From Montifringilla adamsi (lineage: Eukaryota; Chordata; Aves; Passeriformes; Passeridae), in assembly GCA_017590115.1 (NCBI GenBank), contig JAGGNK010008670.1, forward strand, positions 310,001 to 374,000: a stretch of DNA of 64,000 nucleotides, in the 5' to 3' direction. The translations under genes and the position numbers were made by a program. Shown here one piece after another: positions 25,801 through 43,100 of the stretch. The notes under the pieces are model-generated. The model worked only from the letters and a program-made list of their open reading frames with translations. It made no database searches and was not told where the DNA came from. Every line of letters starts with the position of its first letter. Within the stretch, counting starts at the first letter, position 1.

Positions 25801-25908
25801 CGTGGCTGCCTGTTCGGACACGAGCTGTCTGCACCTGGACACTGCCCCGGTGGATTCCTTACACCTGTGTCACACGCTTGTCACACATCTTCCTGATCTC
25901 TCCCGTAG

Positions 25909-26244
25909 GACTTGGCGCTGCCGAACCTCTCCAAGGAATCTGCACATACAGCTCGGAGAATAAAAGAGAGAAAACCGTCTTGCGCAAACCCAGCCAGGTT
26001 CGGATTCCCCTCGGGAGAGCAGGTGTGTGCTACTTTACCTGTGCTGTGGGTCAGAATTCGCAGTGAGTTCCACAACAGAGGAGTCAGTTTCACTTATTTT
26101 TCAGACGGAAAGAGCATGCTGAGGTGCAGCCGGTGTATCGGCGGCTCCCCGGTGTCGGTGCCGAGCTCCCCGTGGCTGTGCAGATCGCTCCCACGCCTTC
26201 CTGGGCTCTGGCTGCGGCGCGACGGAGCCGAGGGCCGGCTCGAG
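25909..26244 (+). other. Two splice-flanked open segments, candidate divergent transcript opposite ERICH6
   Basis: Segment 25909-26022 has a strong acceptor (TCTCTCCCGTAG) and ends GAGCAG before GTGTGT. Segment 26105-26244 follows ACTTATTTTTCAG and ends CTCGAG before GTGAGC. One reading joins them openly across the junction (frame beginning LGAAEPLQGICTYSS, then DGKSMLRCSRCIGG). I recognise no protein family. A spliced lncRNA from the ERICH6 CpG island is as likely as a small gene. I see no clear start codon or poly(A) signal. Confidence 0.3.
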
Positions 26245-28254
26245 GTGAGCTGTGCTCGCTCTAAACTCACCAGTCCCGGACAGGTGCATTTTAATTTGCG
26301 TCTGAAGTGGAAATAGTTTTTAGGGAGAACTCTAGAAGCGCAGCAGGTGCTCCTGGTGGGCAGAAGAGCAGCCAGGGGGCTGCAGGGCAGCGCCAGGTGC
26401 TGTAGCCTGGCTGGGGCTCTGCCTGGCACGCAGGTCTGTCTGCTGCGAGCTCTGTCCGGTGTGCTTCTCCCTCCCTTTCAAGGCTGGGGGCTTGAGAGGG
26501 GTCAGTTCTGTTCAGAGAACCAGGCAGGCCTCAATAACCTCTTCTGAATGTCTTGAGGAACTGTCACACTTTTACTTGGCTAGTCGTATCAGCTGCCTTG
26601 GGAAGATTCCCTGAAACCTGAGGGAATCCTCAGTGAAATGAGTCACCTGTCTACTCAATGACCTGCATTGGAAACACCTCCCTTCTTGGCAGTGCCAGCT
26701 CAGGTACTCCTTATTCTAAACTGTTTCAGTCAGAAAAGACACAAGGTGATGGGTTCATTTTGTTTGGGTTTTTTTGAAGTGAAATCTAACAAGAATTTGC
26801 CACTCCTTCAGAACTGAGTGGTCTGGACAGACCTAATGATAATGTGTGTTAACTTATCTAATGTGGATTATAGGTAACACTGGATTAATTAATTAATACT
26901 GCTATATTCAAAGACACACTTTGGAGTTTTGCTTTACGCAAAAATCCTCTTATGTCCCAACTGTCAGTAAGAAAACTACAAGTTTTGCTGAATTACAGAA
27001 AAATTAATCAAATCCTTAGGAATTCTTGCTTGATGAAAGCACAGGTGGTAACAGGTGTTGGGATCATGGCTTGACTTTGATCCTGCTTATGCAGGAGGCA
27101 ATTAGTTCACCAGGCTGATGCTGCCAGAGTTCTGCCAGAGCACAGTGTGAGATCAGATGTAGCATCTTTAATTGCTGGTATTCAGTGCCTAGAGAGTAAC
27201 TCCTTGGGAGGTTTTTTCCATGGTTACTTCCAAGTTCTTGCAGCCAGGCAGAGCTTCCCTTCACTGAGGCCAAACTTGTTCTTGTGCACTTTTCTGAGGG
27301 CTGCTGCCAGGTGCTTAGGGCTCGGACATAACTCCAGAGCTGTCCCAGGAGGAAGTCAGGACTGGTTTTCCTCCTTTTGTACTGTATATATTCACACCAA
27401 GTCTCACCTGTCCCTTTACGTGCCGTTTTCCACCACTGCGAGGCTTCCCCTGGCAGCGTCACCTCGTGGCTCGCTGCCCGCTCCAAACGGCGCGCGCCCG
27501 GACGAGGTTCGGCACAGCCGTACCGGGAGCTGGTGCTGGCTGTCAGTGATTCCAGCACAGCGTTCCCATGGCACGGGCACCAGCTGCAAGCACAGTCAGC
27601 CGTGGTGACAGCACGGTGGCAGGGGCAAGGACCCTCCAGGGAGAGCCAGCCCATGCCAGGGGATCCCAGCTGATCCAGCACGGCTGAGCACACGTGCCGC
27701 GCACTCGTGTGTTAGCACAGCTCCTCAGTGTAGGTTTTGCAAAATATTTATTGCAAAATAAAAAGAAATATGGCAACAAAACTTAAATACCAAATGACAA
27801 GACACTGGCCATAAAGCTCTTGCTATATTATGAATCTTTTACAATCATCAATAGTAGAGTGTGTCCCAGGGCAGCTGCACGTGGACAACCCCGTGTCTCT
27901 GGCTCCAGCCATCTGCAGTCTGTGAGACTTGTGCCTCCTGCTTGCACCTGCACCTGGCCTGATCCCCTAAAGCAGGCAGGAGCCAGCAATTCCATGTGAA
28001 AGGCACCATGCCATACCCCAGCCCCTTCTCTCCTTTTTCCTGTTGAAGCCACCACAGCTGACCCAGTGCCCTTCCCTCCCACAATGTAGCAGGGAATGGA
28101 GAAACACTGCTGAAGTACCTACTGTTCCCCTCACAGCTTCTTCTGTGAGAGGTTGCTTGGATTTCCTTCCTTTCTCACCTACTAGGAAAGGACAGGCAGC
28201 CAGGGAGGATTGTGAGCAGCCAGGGATCAGGTTAGGAATACTAAAGCCTGAAAT
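26245..28254. other. Interval between ERICH6 and the CR1 fragment; no gene recognised
   Basis: Unique-looking, mostly AT-rich to 27100, then mixed. SIAH2 exon 2 and its 3'UTR would be expected on the minus strand between here and 29150, but no TRAF-like SIAH substrate-binding sequence is visible in any minus frame. The longest minus frame (27064-27693) has no family features. A minus-strand AATAAA at 27747-27752 in an AT-rich pocket may be a transcript end. Confidence 0.6.
27747..27752 (-). promoter_or_regulatory. Orphan poly(A) signal AATAAA (possible SIAH2 3' end)
   Basis: Minus-strand AATAAA in an A/T-rich stretch (27730-27850). It is the first canonical signal on that strand in the SIAH2 position, so it could close the SIAH2 3'UTR, but the exon that should precede it was not found. 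Confidence 0.3.
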
Positions 28255-28972
28255 AATTAAATCTGGCCAGGGCCACCAAGGGCAACAAGCAAAGCAACCT
28301 CTATAGATGATAAAAGGAAGACTTGGGAGAATGTGGACCCTCTAAGGAAGGAAATGGGAACCCCAGTTCCCTGGGACGTGGACAGGGCTGAGGTACTCAG
28401 CCATGTTTCTGACTCAGTCTTCATGGCAAGCTGCTCCAGGCACGCTGCCCAAGTTGCAGGAGGCAGAGAGTGGGAGAACAAAGAACTGCCCGCAGCAGGA
28501 GAGGACTGGGGTCGAGGACGTCAAAGGGACCTGAAGGTGCACAAGTCCATGGGACCTAACGGGATGCACCTGCAGGTTCAGAGGGACTGGTGGAGGAAGT
28601 GGCTTGGCCACTATCATCCATCGTGTTTGAGAAGCTGAGGCAGTCCAGAGGAGTTCCCACTGACTCTGAAAGGGGAAACATAACCCTCTTTTTTTAGAAA
28701 GAGGAATAAGGAAGATCCAGAGAACTACAGGTGGTGAGGTCTCACCTCAGTGCCTGGAAAGAGCTTGGAGCAGATCCTCCTGGAAGCTATGCTAAGGCAC
28801 ATGGAAAATAAGGAGGTGATTGGTGGTAGCCAACATGGCTTCACTAAGGGCAAATCATGAGAACTTAAGAGCCCCTTCCAGTGCCTAAAGGTACTACAAG
28901 AGAGCTGGAGAGGGACTTTGGACAAGGGCGTGGAGTGACAGGACAAGGGGGACTGGCTTCCCACTGCCAGCA
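28255..28972 (+). mobile_element. Degenerate CR1 LINE fragment (reverse transcriptase region plus 3' part)
   Basis: In plus orientation the text follows the CR1 ORF2 reverse transcriptase region. Recognisable peptides, with stops and frameshifts between, are HKSMGPNGMH, a decayed ENYR..LTSVPGK-like segment, and [10 protein letters not shown]. After an internal deletion it resumes at ~28868 with the CR1 3' portion (CCAGTGCCTAAAGG and GCTGGAGAGGGACTTTGGAC). It is an old, dead copy lying between SIAH2 exon 1 and ERICH6, antisense to both. Confidence 0.85.
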
Positions 28973-28974
28973 GA

Positions 28975-29112
28975 TGGGGTACAGGGATGGGGGGTGATGG
29001 CTGGAAGCTTTCCGCAGGGGTACAGGGATGGGGAGTGATGGCTGGAGGCTTTCTGCAGGGGTACAGGGATCAGGGGTGATGGCTGGGGATTTTCCCAGGG
29101 GTACAGGGATGA
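28975..29112. repeat. 41-bp minisatellite next to the SIAH2 exon 1 donor
   Basis: GTACAGGGAT recurs at 28979, 29020, 29061 and 29101, a 40-41 base period with the shared core GTGATGGCTGG. It lies in the SIAH2 intron ~45 bases beyond the splice donor. Confidence 0.85.
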
Positions 29113-29149
29113 GGGGTGGTCCGCCCGTCCCCCTGCCCAGCCCCTCCTC

Positions 29150-29720
29150 CTTACCTTGCACGGGAAGAGGACAGCCGAGGCCACCTTCTCCATGGCCAGG
29201 TTCCTGATGTTGGGGGTGAGGGAGCCCCGGCAGGTGGGACAGAGGCTCAGCTGCTGCCGGCATTGCTTGCACACCAGGTGCCCGGCCTGGCACTGCAGGA
29301 TGGGCGGCAGGACATAGTCGAAGCAGATGGGGCACTCGAAGAGCGAGGTCAGCTCCTGCTGCTGCTGCTGCTGCTGCTGCTGGGGCGGAGGAAGAGGAGG
29401 AGGGGGGGGAGGCGGCGGAGAAGCCCCGCCGGTCCCCGGCAGGACGGCGGCGGGGGACGGAGCGTGCTGCTGCTGCTTTCCGCAAGGCTTGCTAGGGCCG
29501 GGGCCGGCGGAGGACGGGCGGCTCATCGCGCCTCGCCACCGCCGCCACCATCGGGCCGCGCTGGAGGGGGCGGAGGCGGCGGAGGAGGAGGAGGAGGAGG
29601 AGGAGGATGGACGGGGCGGTGCTGGGCGAGCGGCGGCTGCGCGCGGCCCCCGCCCCGCTCCCGGCCTGCCCCGCGCGGGCCCGCCCGGCGCCGCCCGCGC
29701 TGCGCGGGAGCGGCCCCTCA
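29150..29720. promoter_or_regulatory. CpG island and promoter of SIAH2
   Basis: GC-rich block over SIAH2 exon 1 and upstream, including a GGAGGAGGAGG purine run at about 29575-29607. TATA-less; CpG promoter inferred from position. Confidence 0.6.
29155..29526 (-). CDS. SIAH2: SIAH2 exon 1 (RING E3 ubiquitin ligase); exon 2 not found
   Basis: SIAH2 is a RING E3 ligase targeting PHD prolyl hydroxylases, TRAF2 and others, important in hypoxia and stress signalling. This exon encodes residues 1-124: the family N-terminus MSRPSSAGPGPSKPC, a Pro-rich segment, nine consecutive Gln, then the RING finger. The zinc ligands are visible in CPIC (starting FECPICFDYV), CQAGHLVCKQC and CPTCRG. It ends LAMEKVASAVLFPCK in phase 0 before a consensus donor (GTAAGG). 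In vertebrates one large second exon encodes the zinc fingers and substrate-binding domain, ~200 residues. None of that is visible in the 3.7 kb down to ERICH6. The exon itself is intact. Confidence 0.93.
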
Positions 29721-30090
29721 GCGGGACCGTGTGCCTTGAGGGGGACCGTGTGCCCTCAGCGGGACCGTGTGCCTTGAGGGGGACCGTGTGCCCTCAGGGG
29801 GATCATGTGCCTTCAGCGGGACTTTGTGCCCTGTCATCGGGACCGTGTGCCCTCCGGGGGACCGTGTGCCTTCAGCGGGACCGTGTGCCCTCCGGGGAAC
29901 CGTGTGCCTTCAGCGGAACTGTGTGCCCTGTCATCGGGACCGTGTCCTGTCAGCGGGACCGTGTCCTGTCAGCGGGACCGTGTGCCCTCAGCGGGACCGT
30001 GTGCCCTGTCAGCGGCACCGTGTCCCTCAGCGGGACCGTGCCCTGCCAGCCCCACAGCGGCACCGCCCGCCCTCAGCGGGACCGTGTCCC
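29715..30090. repeat. GGGACCGTGTGCC minisatellite upstream of SIAH2
   Basis: About 20 tandem degenerate copies of a 16-19 base unit (TCAGCGGGACCGTGTGCCC), often alternating TCAGC and TTGAG/TCCGG spacers so that a ~32 base higher-order unit appears. The associated 291-residue ORF is a by-product. Confidence 0.9.
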
Positions 30091-30316
30091 CCCCGCAGCC
30101 CGGGCCCTGTCCCGGTGTGGCGGGAGCTGTGCGTGCCCGGGGCTGCAGCTGGGGCTGAGCCGCGGCCCCGCAGCGGGGTCGCAGACCCCACGGCAGCTGT
30201 AACCAGCATCTCCTCATCCCGGCCCAGCACGATGTCTGGCTGGGTGTCACGGCTTCTTTTTATTTTTTGTAAAATTCAGTAAATCTCAACCAAGGTTTTG
30301 GATCACTTACAGAACG

Positions 30317-30322
30317 TTTATT
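30317..30322 (-). promoter_or_regulatory. Candidate MINDY4B poly(A) signal AATAAA
   Basis: First canonical minus-strand AATAAA beyond the MINDY4B stop, ~640 bases downstream. Confidence 0.45.
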
Positions 30323-30487
30323 GTTCTCAATTGTTGTTAGCAACGCAGTAAGGGTGTGATTTACAGGGCGTTTTGGAGTAATGACAATGAAAAAGGAAGT
30401 GGACAGTGGTTTCTGTGAGCTAGAAGCAATGTGCCCTGCCCATGCTTGTCAGATGAATGAAGGGCGCCAGGATTTGGCAAAGGCAGT

Positions 30488-30700
30488 AAAATCACTGAAT
30501 CACAGGACCCCAGAGCAGTTTGGGTTGGAAAAGCCCTCTAACACCCAGTAAGTCCAACCATTACCCCAGCACTGCCAAGGCCACCACTAAACCATGTTCC
30601 CAAATCCTACATCTGCACAGCTTTTAAGTCCCTCCAGGGATGGAGGGACCACCACTGCCATGGCAGCTGTGCCAGGGCTTGACTCTTTCCTTTTCCTGCC
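30488..30700 (-). mobile_element. CR1 3'-end fragment, inverted
   Basis: The plus strand shows the reverse complement of a CR1 tail: AATCACAGGACCCCAGAG, GGTTGGAAAAGCCCTC, AAGTCCAACCATTACCCCAG, CTAAACCATGTTCCCAAAT, CTCCAGGGATGGAGGGACC. The element therefore points along the minus strand, with no 5' part. It lies inside the inferred MINDY4B 3'UTR. Confidence 0.85.
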
Positions 30701-30963
30701 AGCTGTCGTGGGGAGCAGGAGAACCTGCATCCTACCACCTGGAAAAGGCGTGCAGCGGGACAGGGTTGCAAGTCGCTGTTCCTGCAGTGCACGCTTTTGC
30801 ACTGGGCGTGATGCCTTATGGACAGGGTGTCCCTTCAATGCACCGAAGGCTGTTTGATTGGGGAGGGAGCTTTTTGTCCTCCAAACTGCAGTGACCAGTG
30901 CAGCTGGTAGTGAGTGGGAGATGCCAGTACCCTTCAGGAGCAGGGGTCCATCCTGCTCACTGC

Positions 30964-37834
<6,871 letters not shown>

Positions 37835-37975
37835 GGCAGCTTCGGTGCTCCCGGAGCTGCTGCGGAGCCGCTGTGCCCCGCGCTGCCCCGACAGAGACAC
37901 CGGCCGCGCTGCCGCCGCGGCGGAGCCCCGGGAGAGCCGGGCGGCATCAATGATTAATGCCGCAGCAGCGGCTGC

Positions 37976-38220
37976 TCGGGGGGCTGCGGGGGGCTGCGGG
38001 GCAGGAGCGGGGCAGGAGCGGGGCAGGAGCGGGGCATTTTCCAGCACGGGGCAGGAGCGGGGCATTTTCCAGCACTGAGCAGGAACAGGGGCATTTTCCA
38101 GCATTGAGCAGGAGCAGGGGCATTTTCTAGCATGGATCAGGAGCCGGGCATTTTCCAGCATGGATCAGGAACAGGGGCATTTTCCAGCATTGAGCAGGAG
38201 CAGGGGCATTTTCATGGATG
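37976..38220. repeat. ~30-bp minisatellite upstream of MINDY4B, with G-rich start
   Basis: Repeats of GGGCATTTTCCAGCATTGAGCAGGAGCAG-like units (about eight copies), preceded by four close runs of GGGG (37978-38035) that could form a G-quadruplex. It lies ~150 bases upstream of the MINDY4B start codon. Confidence 0.85.
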
Positions 38221-40127
38221 CAAGGAAGTCCAGGGTCCGTGCTGGGGCTCCCCCTGGGTCCTTCCTGGGGTTCCCTCAGGGTCCGTGCTGGGGCTCCCTC
38301 ACAGTTTGCACTGGGCAGACCATACCTGCTCTTCCAGCCCGTCAAACCCACAAAGATAGTTTTAATTTTATTTTGCTGGTAAGAAGTTGTTGTTTGCCTT
38401 AGGAGTAGCTGGGCTGATGCTGGGGTGCAGGGTGGGATGTGGGGGTGGTCAGGCTGGGCTTTGGGCACAGGGACCCCTGTGAGGACTCCCAGACCCCAGC
38501 CTGGGGCTGCTCTTGTCTGCACAGTAAAGGAATGTGTTTGGGTTTGCTGTGTAGTAAACAATACCATGAGATACAATACAAATGATGCTTTAATAACATA
38601 CATTAACGTTAGGAGGAATACAGATTATGAAGAAAATTATGAAAAAAGCTGGGAGTTGTGCTGACTTGTAGAAGCCCTTCCACGCTGATAAAATCCAGGG
38701 AGATGTGGGGGCAGAGCTACCTTGGGAAAGATACAGCTGCCAAACCTTTGCAACAACACGGCAGTGTTTTGCCTTTCACAGTAAAAATACAAAAATTACA
38801 TCAAAGTCAGTAAGGCCTTGTGGGCTGGTAGATCCTGAGGCGCAGAGGGCTCTGGTACCTGTGTCTGCTCTGTGGCTGGGCACTGGGTGGGTGCTGGCTG
38901 GGACTGCTCTCACTCCAGCTGGCAGGGATTGCTCCTCACCCACAGCTGGGCACAGCCCCTGCAGATAAATGGGGCAGGGGCCCTCTGCCTCTGTTTCTTC
39001 TGAGGGCTGTTGCTGTGACCTGTGAGGAGCTGCGCATCTCCAAGGCACCCAGGTAACCCCAGAGAGGCAGAGTTTGGTGTATGATGCTCTGCCTGGGGAA
39101 GCATCTCTTGCTTTAGCTGACTTGGGGATGTCCAGGGGTGAGGGCTGATGTGTCCATCTGCTCTGGCTTCCCTGTGTTTGTTCCTCAGCCCCTGCTGAGC
39201 TGCAGCCTGCACGGGAGCCTGTCTGCTGTGTTATTGCTGCCCTTCACCAGGGTTCTGACTGGGTTTGTTGGTATTGTTTGGTGCAAACTAGCAGGGCTGT
39301 TCTCTGGAGGGGCAGCGGAAGGTGGAGGTACCTGGGCTCACTCCCGTGGCTCTGCCCTGGGAAATGCCCTTTTCCTGGAGAGCTGCAGGGGGTTTGTTCA
39401 GCTCTGCCAAGCCTGGCTGCCTCCCTCAGGCAAGCAGGAGCATGTGGCATCTCCTCTGCATCTGCTGTGCTGTGTCAGCTTTGTGCCAAGCTGCAGCAAC
39501 TGCTGGGGAAATGAGGGCTCCCAGGTTTTTGAGTTTGGAGCAGAGTTTGGTTTGTTAAAAGGAAAAAACCCAGAGAGTTTCATGGAGAGAAATGTTGCTG
39601 TTGCCATGCATGTGAAGCCAGATCAAAGTGCAGGTGGCTGGGCTGTGCCCTCTGAGCTGGAGTCTGAGGGGTGCTGGGGCAGAGCCTGGGCGCTGTCCTG
39701 TCCCTTGCTGGGTGTCCTTGGGCCCTGCTGCTCTGATGTGGTCAGGCTGCATCCTTGCCTTCACCTGGGCTGAAGGGCAGAGCTGCTGCTGGTGTCTGCG
39801 TGCTTCTCCTGCAGCCCATTGATTGGGCTTTCCAGATTCAGTGCAATGCTACTGAGATTCCTGTTTTTCTTCACACCAGCCACTTTTTACACAGTTTGCA
39901 GAAAAAAATGTCTTAAGACCTTACTCCAAGAAAGAGGGCTTTTCCATCCGGACATTACCATACAGCACATTATCTTTTGATCACTGCTTACACCATATTA
40001 ACACTTATTTGAAACTTCCCTTTTTTTACCTTCCCTAGAGCAATCATTCACAAGTTGGTACATCTGGTGGTTGTTGATGTAATAGTGACAAATTTCTTTG
40101 CTTGAAATGTTCTTAAATCCCATCATT
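38221..40127. other. Interval between MINDY4B and CLRN1; probable CLRN1 3'UTR, no other gene
   Basis: The minus-strand portion next to 40128 should be the CLRN1 3'UTR. A minus AATAAA is at 38367-38372 and an ATTAAA at 38587-38592. The several short ORFs on both strands carry no recognisable domain. Confidence 0.5.
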
Positions 40128-43100
40128 TTAATACATCAAGTCAACTGCTCCTGTGGTTGTTCCCGAATCTTTTGATTTTGAAAAGGGAAATTCAAATCCA
40201 GCAAATCGGATTAGCAGGGCATTGAGGAAGTGCACCAGGGAGCAAACCAGGATGGTCCAGAAGGAATTTGCAAACTGCTCACTGTGAGTCTTGAATGTAA
40301 AAGTTCCCTCTTTGAAATTAGCAATTTTCTCTGAAAGGTGGTGGATCTTCACCTCTGAGGAGAAGAGAATCATGATGAGGCAACCGCAGGAACCTGAAAG
40401 GGAGGGGGAGATGCTCATCACCTCAGCAATCCCTCAGCCGTGCTGCATGGTGTGTACTGCAGCCAAATACCACAGGGAGAGTGTTTGTATGGCCCCACAG
40501 CTTCAACAGGGATTATTTATGGAATCCAAGCCAATGGCTGTTGAAATGGGTTAGCTTTTCTAATTGAATTTGGCTCAGGAGCAGGAATATTTATCATGGC
40601 TGCTTTAGTGCCCTGAGCCAGTGAAGTATCTGTGCTCATGTCCAGCTTTAAGTTGCTCGTTGTCCCATTGGGCATAATGGAGCTCTCTGTGTGCCTGAAC
40701 ATAAACGTGTTCTGAAGTCCTCTGTTAAATTATGGTTGTAATGTGTAACACCTTGTAAAGTCAGGGTAAATCTGCTGTCAGCCAAGCCAGCAGCCCAGGG
40801 AGCAGGTGTGTGGCTGTTATCCCTGCGTGGCAGTGGCTCTTGGAGACCACGAGCTGCTGCCAGCCTCTGGCTGCTCAGCTCTCCTGTCCTTGGCAAGGCT
40901 GTGCTGCTCTGTGTGCTGACCTTGTCTGGAACCCTCCTGTTGTGGAACCAGCTGCTTCACTGGCATATTTTGGTTGTTTTCCCCCCCGCTTTTCCTACTC
41001 TGGCGTGGCTCCTGGTTCTGACTGTGTGTGGGGTGTCAGTGATGCCACCCCAGCTCTGGGTCCCTGGGGCCCTTCTGCCATGACTTCCTGCAGCTGCTTC
41101 CCCATTCCCATCCTGCCGCCCCCCTCTGAGGGATTTCTCCAGTTTATCTCTCAATTTCAATTTGGAAAACACGTGTTTCCATGTGGCAGAGCCACCCACC
41201 TTCCTCCTGGTTTGCTTTTGCCAATTTAGAGCCAATGCAGCCACAGTTTTACGCTGTCCCCTGCTGAGGAGTGGGTGATGCTGAGCAGTGCCAGCCTCAG
41301 CCCAGCCTGGCTACTCACAGGAGATGAAGCTCCACAGGTACAGCCCCACGGGGCCGTGCAGCGTCTCGTAGGGGCTGCCAAAAGCATTGAACATGAAGAA
41401 CCCTGCGCCCACCAGGGCAAAGACAATCAGCACTGTGCAGAAGACAATGACACTAACGTGGATACTTGCAGGGATGATTCTGAGCAAATCTGGAAAAACT
41501 GAAAACAAAACAAACACAACATTATTATGAACATTAGGCAAAGTTGTCTCTGATATCAGGCTGGGGGTTCCTGCTCATTTGTAGTGATGTTTTGGGTCCT
41601 GCTTTTCTAAATGCAACCAGATGAAATAATTCACTAGAAATGGCTTTTCATGGCTGTTTGGAGGCAGAAAAATTCTGTGAAACTCAGAAGCATAGGCTGG
41701 CCAGAAGAGAGAGAGGCTAGCTCCAGGGAAAGCCTCTCCTCCCCTTCCTGGGGGTGTTATTTGCTCCTCATTGTGAACAGCATCTTTTGGGGCAAGCCAG
41801 GAAGCTGTACTTGAGGGGCAGGTCTGGCATAAGGTGTCACCCAGGTCTCTTCCAGTGCCAGTGTTATGGGGCTGATCTCCCTTGGCTGAAGGCTTAGCCA
41901 TCCCCTCCTCTCTGGGAATGGGGCAATAAATCTTTCTTTAAACTTTTTTTCATTCATGTTCATGAAAGGGTTGTGACGTGGGAAAGGAAGTTATGCTGTG
42001 ATTGTGGTTGCACAAATTCAGGAATAATTTATTCTAAATATTTTTATGCAGCTTTTAAGCTACTGTTTCAAATTGTGGTCCTGTTTGTCTAGGACAGAGA
42101 GATAGACATTCAGAGAGCAAGAGAATGGTTTTTAAAAATTCCTGTTTGTTTGGCAAATAGGAGGTGTCCTGGAAGGAGCTGTGAAATACACTTCACTGCT
42201 CCTGCTCTCTGGGGGCATGACTAAAGTGACGTAATAACGCCTGATGCTGCTTTGCTGTGGCTTTAATGCGTGGAGAGTAAAGCAGCCTCACATCAATTAC
42301 TCCTCCCTGTAAAGTCTGTACCAGCAAACTGCTCTGCAGCTCCATGCAGGAGCACAGGGCAGCAGGCAATGGGGTACCAAGTCCATTTATCTCCCTGACT
42401 AAATGAGAGGGAAATTAATGAAACAAATGTCTGCAGAACCCATGTAGCTGAAGCAGGCCAAGTGCAAGGTGCTGTGTGTGGGCCAGGGCGATCCCAGCAC
42501 AAACTGAGGCTGTGGGGAATGCTGTGGCTGCCCGAGGACCAGGACGGGGGCTGCAGGGTGAGAAGCTCCTGGTGCTCTGGCACCCAGAGCCTGCCCTGCC
42601 CCGGGCAGTGTGAGCAGCAGGGGAGGGGGGACTCTGCCCCCTGCCCTGCTCAGGTGGGGCTCCATCTGCAGGGCTGCCCCCAGCCCTGGGGCGCCCAACA
42701 TCAAAACAACAGCCTGAGGAAGGGAAGGCTCCAGGGAGACCTCGAGCCCTTCCAGTGCTTCCCTCTGCAGGATTCCTACAAGGAATAGCATTAGCTCCTG
42801 TGGCACTGTCTGATATTTTGGGGAAACATGCAAAACTGAGTGTTTAATAATACAATTTTGTATGGTTTGTTTTAAGAAGACAAGTTATGGTGTGGTATTG
42901 AATCCTCCCCTGGGCACCTGCCTCTATAGCTGGTTCTGTCATTAACATTTTATATGTGATGTATCAGGAAAAATTAATTCCAGAAGCAATGTTGTCTTGA
43001 AAGTTAAACATTCCTTCATGGTCCTGAATGAACCCACGTCTGCTGTGTATGGCAGAGACCTTTAGAAAATGAACCACTGACCTAGAAACTGATGGGAATG

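Larger units (their letters stand above)
30091..30963. other. Interval between minisatellite and MINDY4B stop: 3'UTR and a CR1 fragment
   Basis: Contains the inferred MINDY4B 3'UTR (minus strand) with AATAAA at 30317-30322, another TTTATT at about 30258-30263, and the CR1 fragment listed separately. No other gene seen. Confidence 0.55.

Noticed and set aside
25036..25842. Minus ORF spanning the N gap as one ERICH6 exon
   Set aside because: The frame across undetermined bases is meaningless; only the part from 25482 to the donor at 25258 is used.
27064..27693. 209-residue minus ORF tested as SIAH2 exon 2
   Set aside because: It lacks the zinc-finger cysteines and the substrate-binding-domain sequence of SIAH proteins.
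29327..30202. 291-residue plus-strand ORF
   Set aside because: It is antisense to SIAH2 exon 1 and then runs into the GGGACCGTGTGCC minisatellite; the repeats explain the lack of stops.
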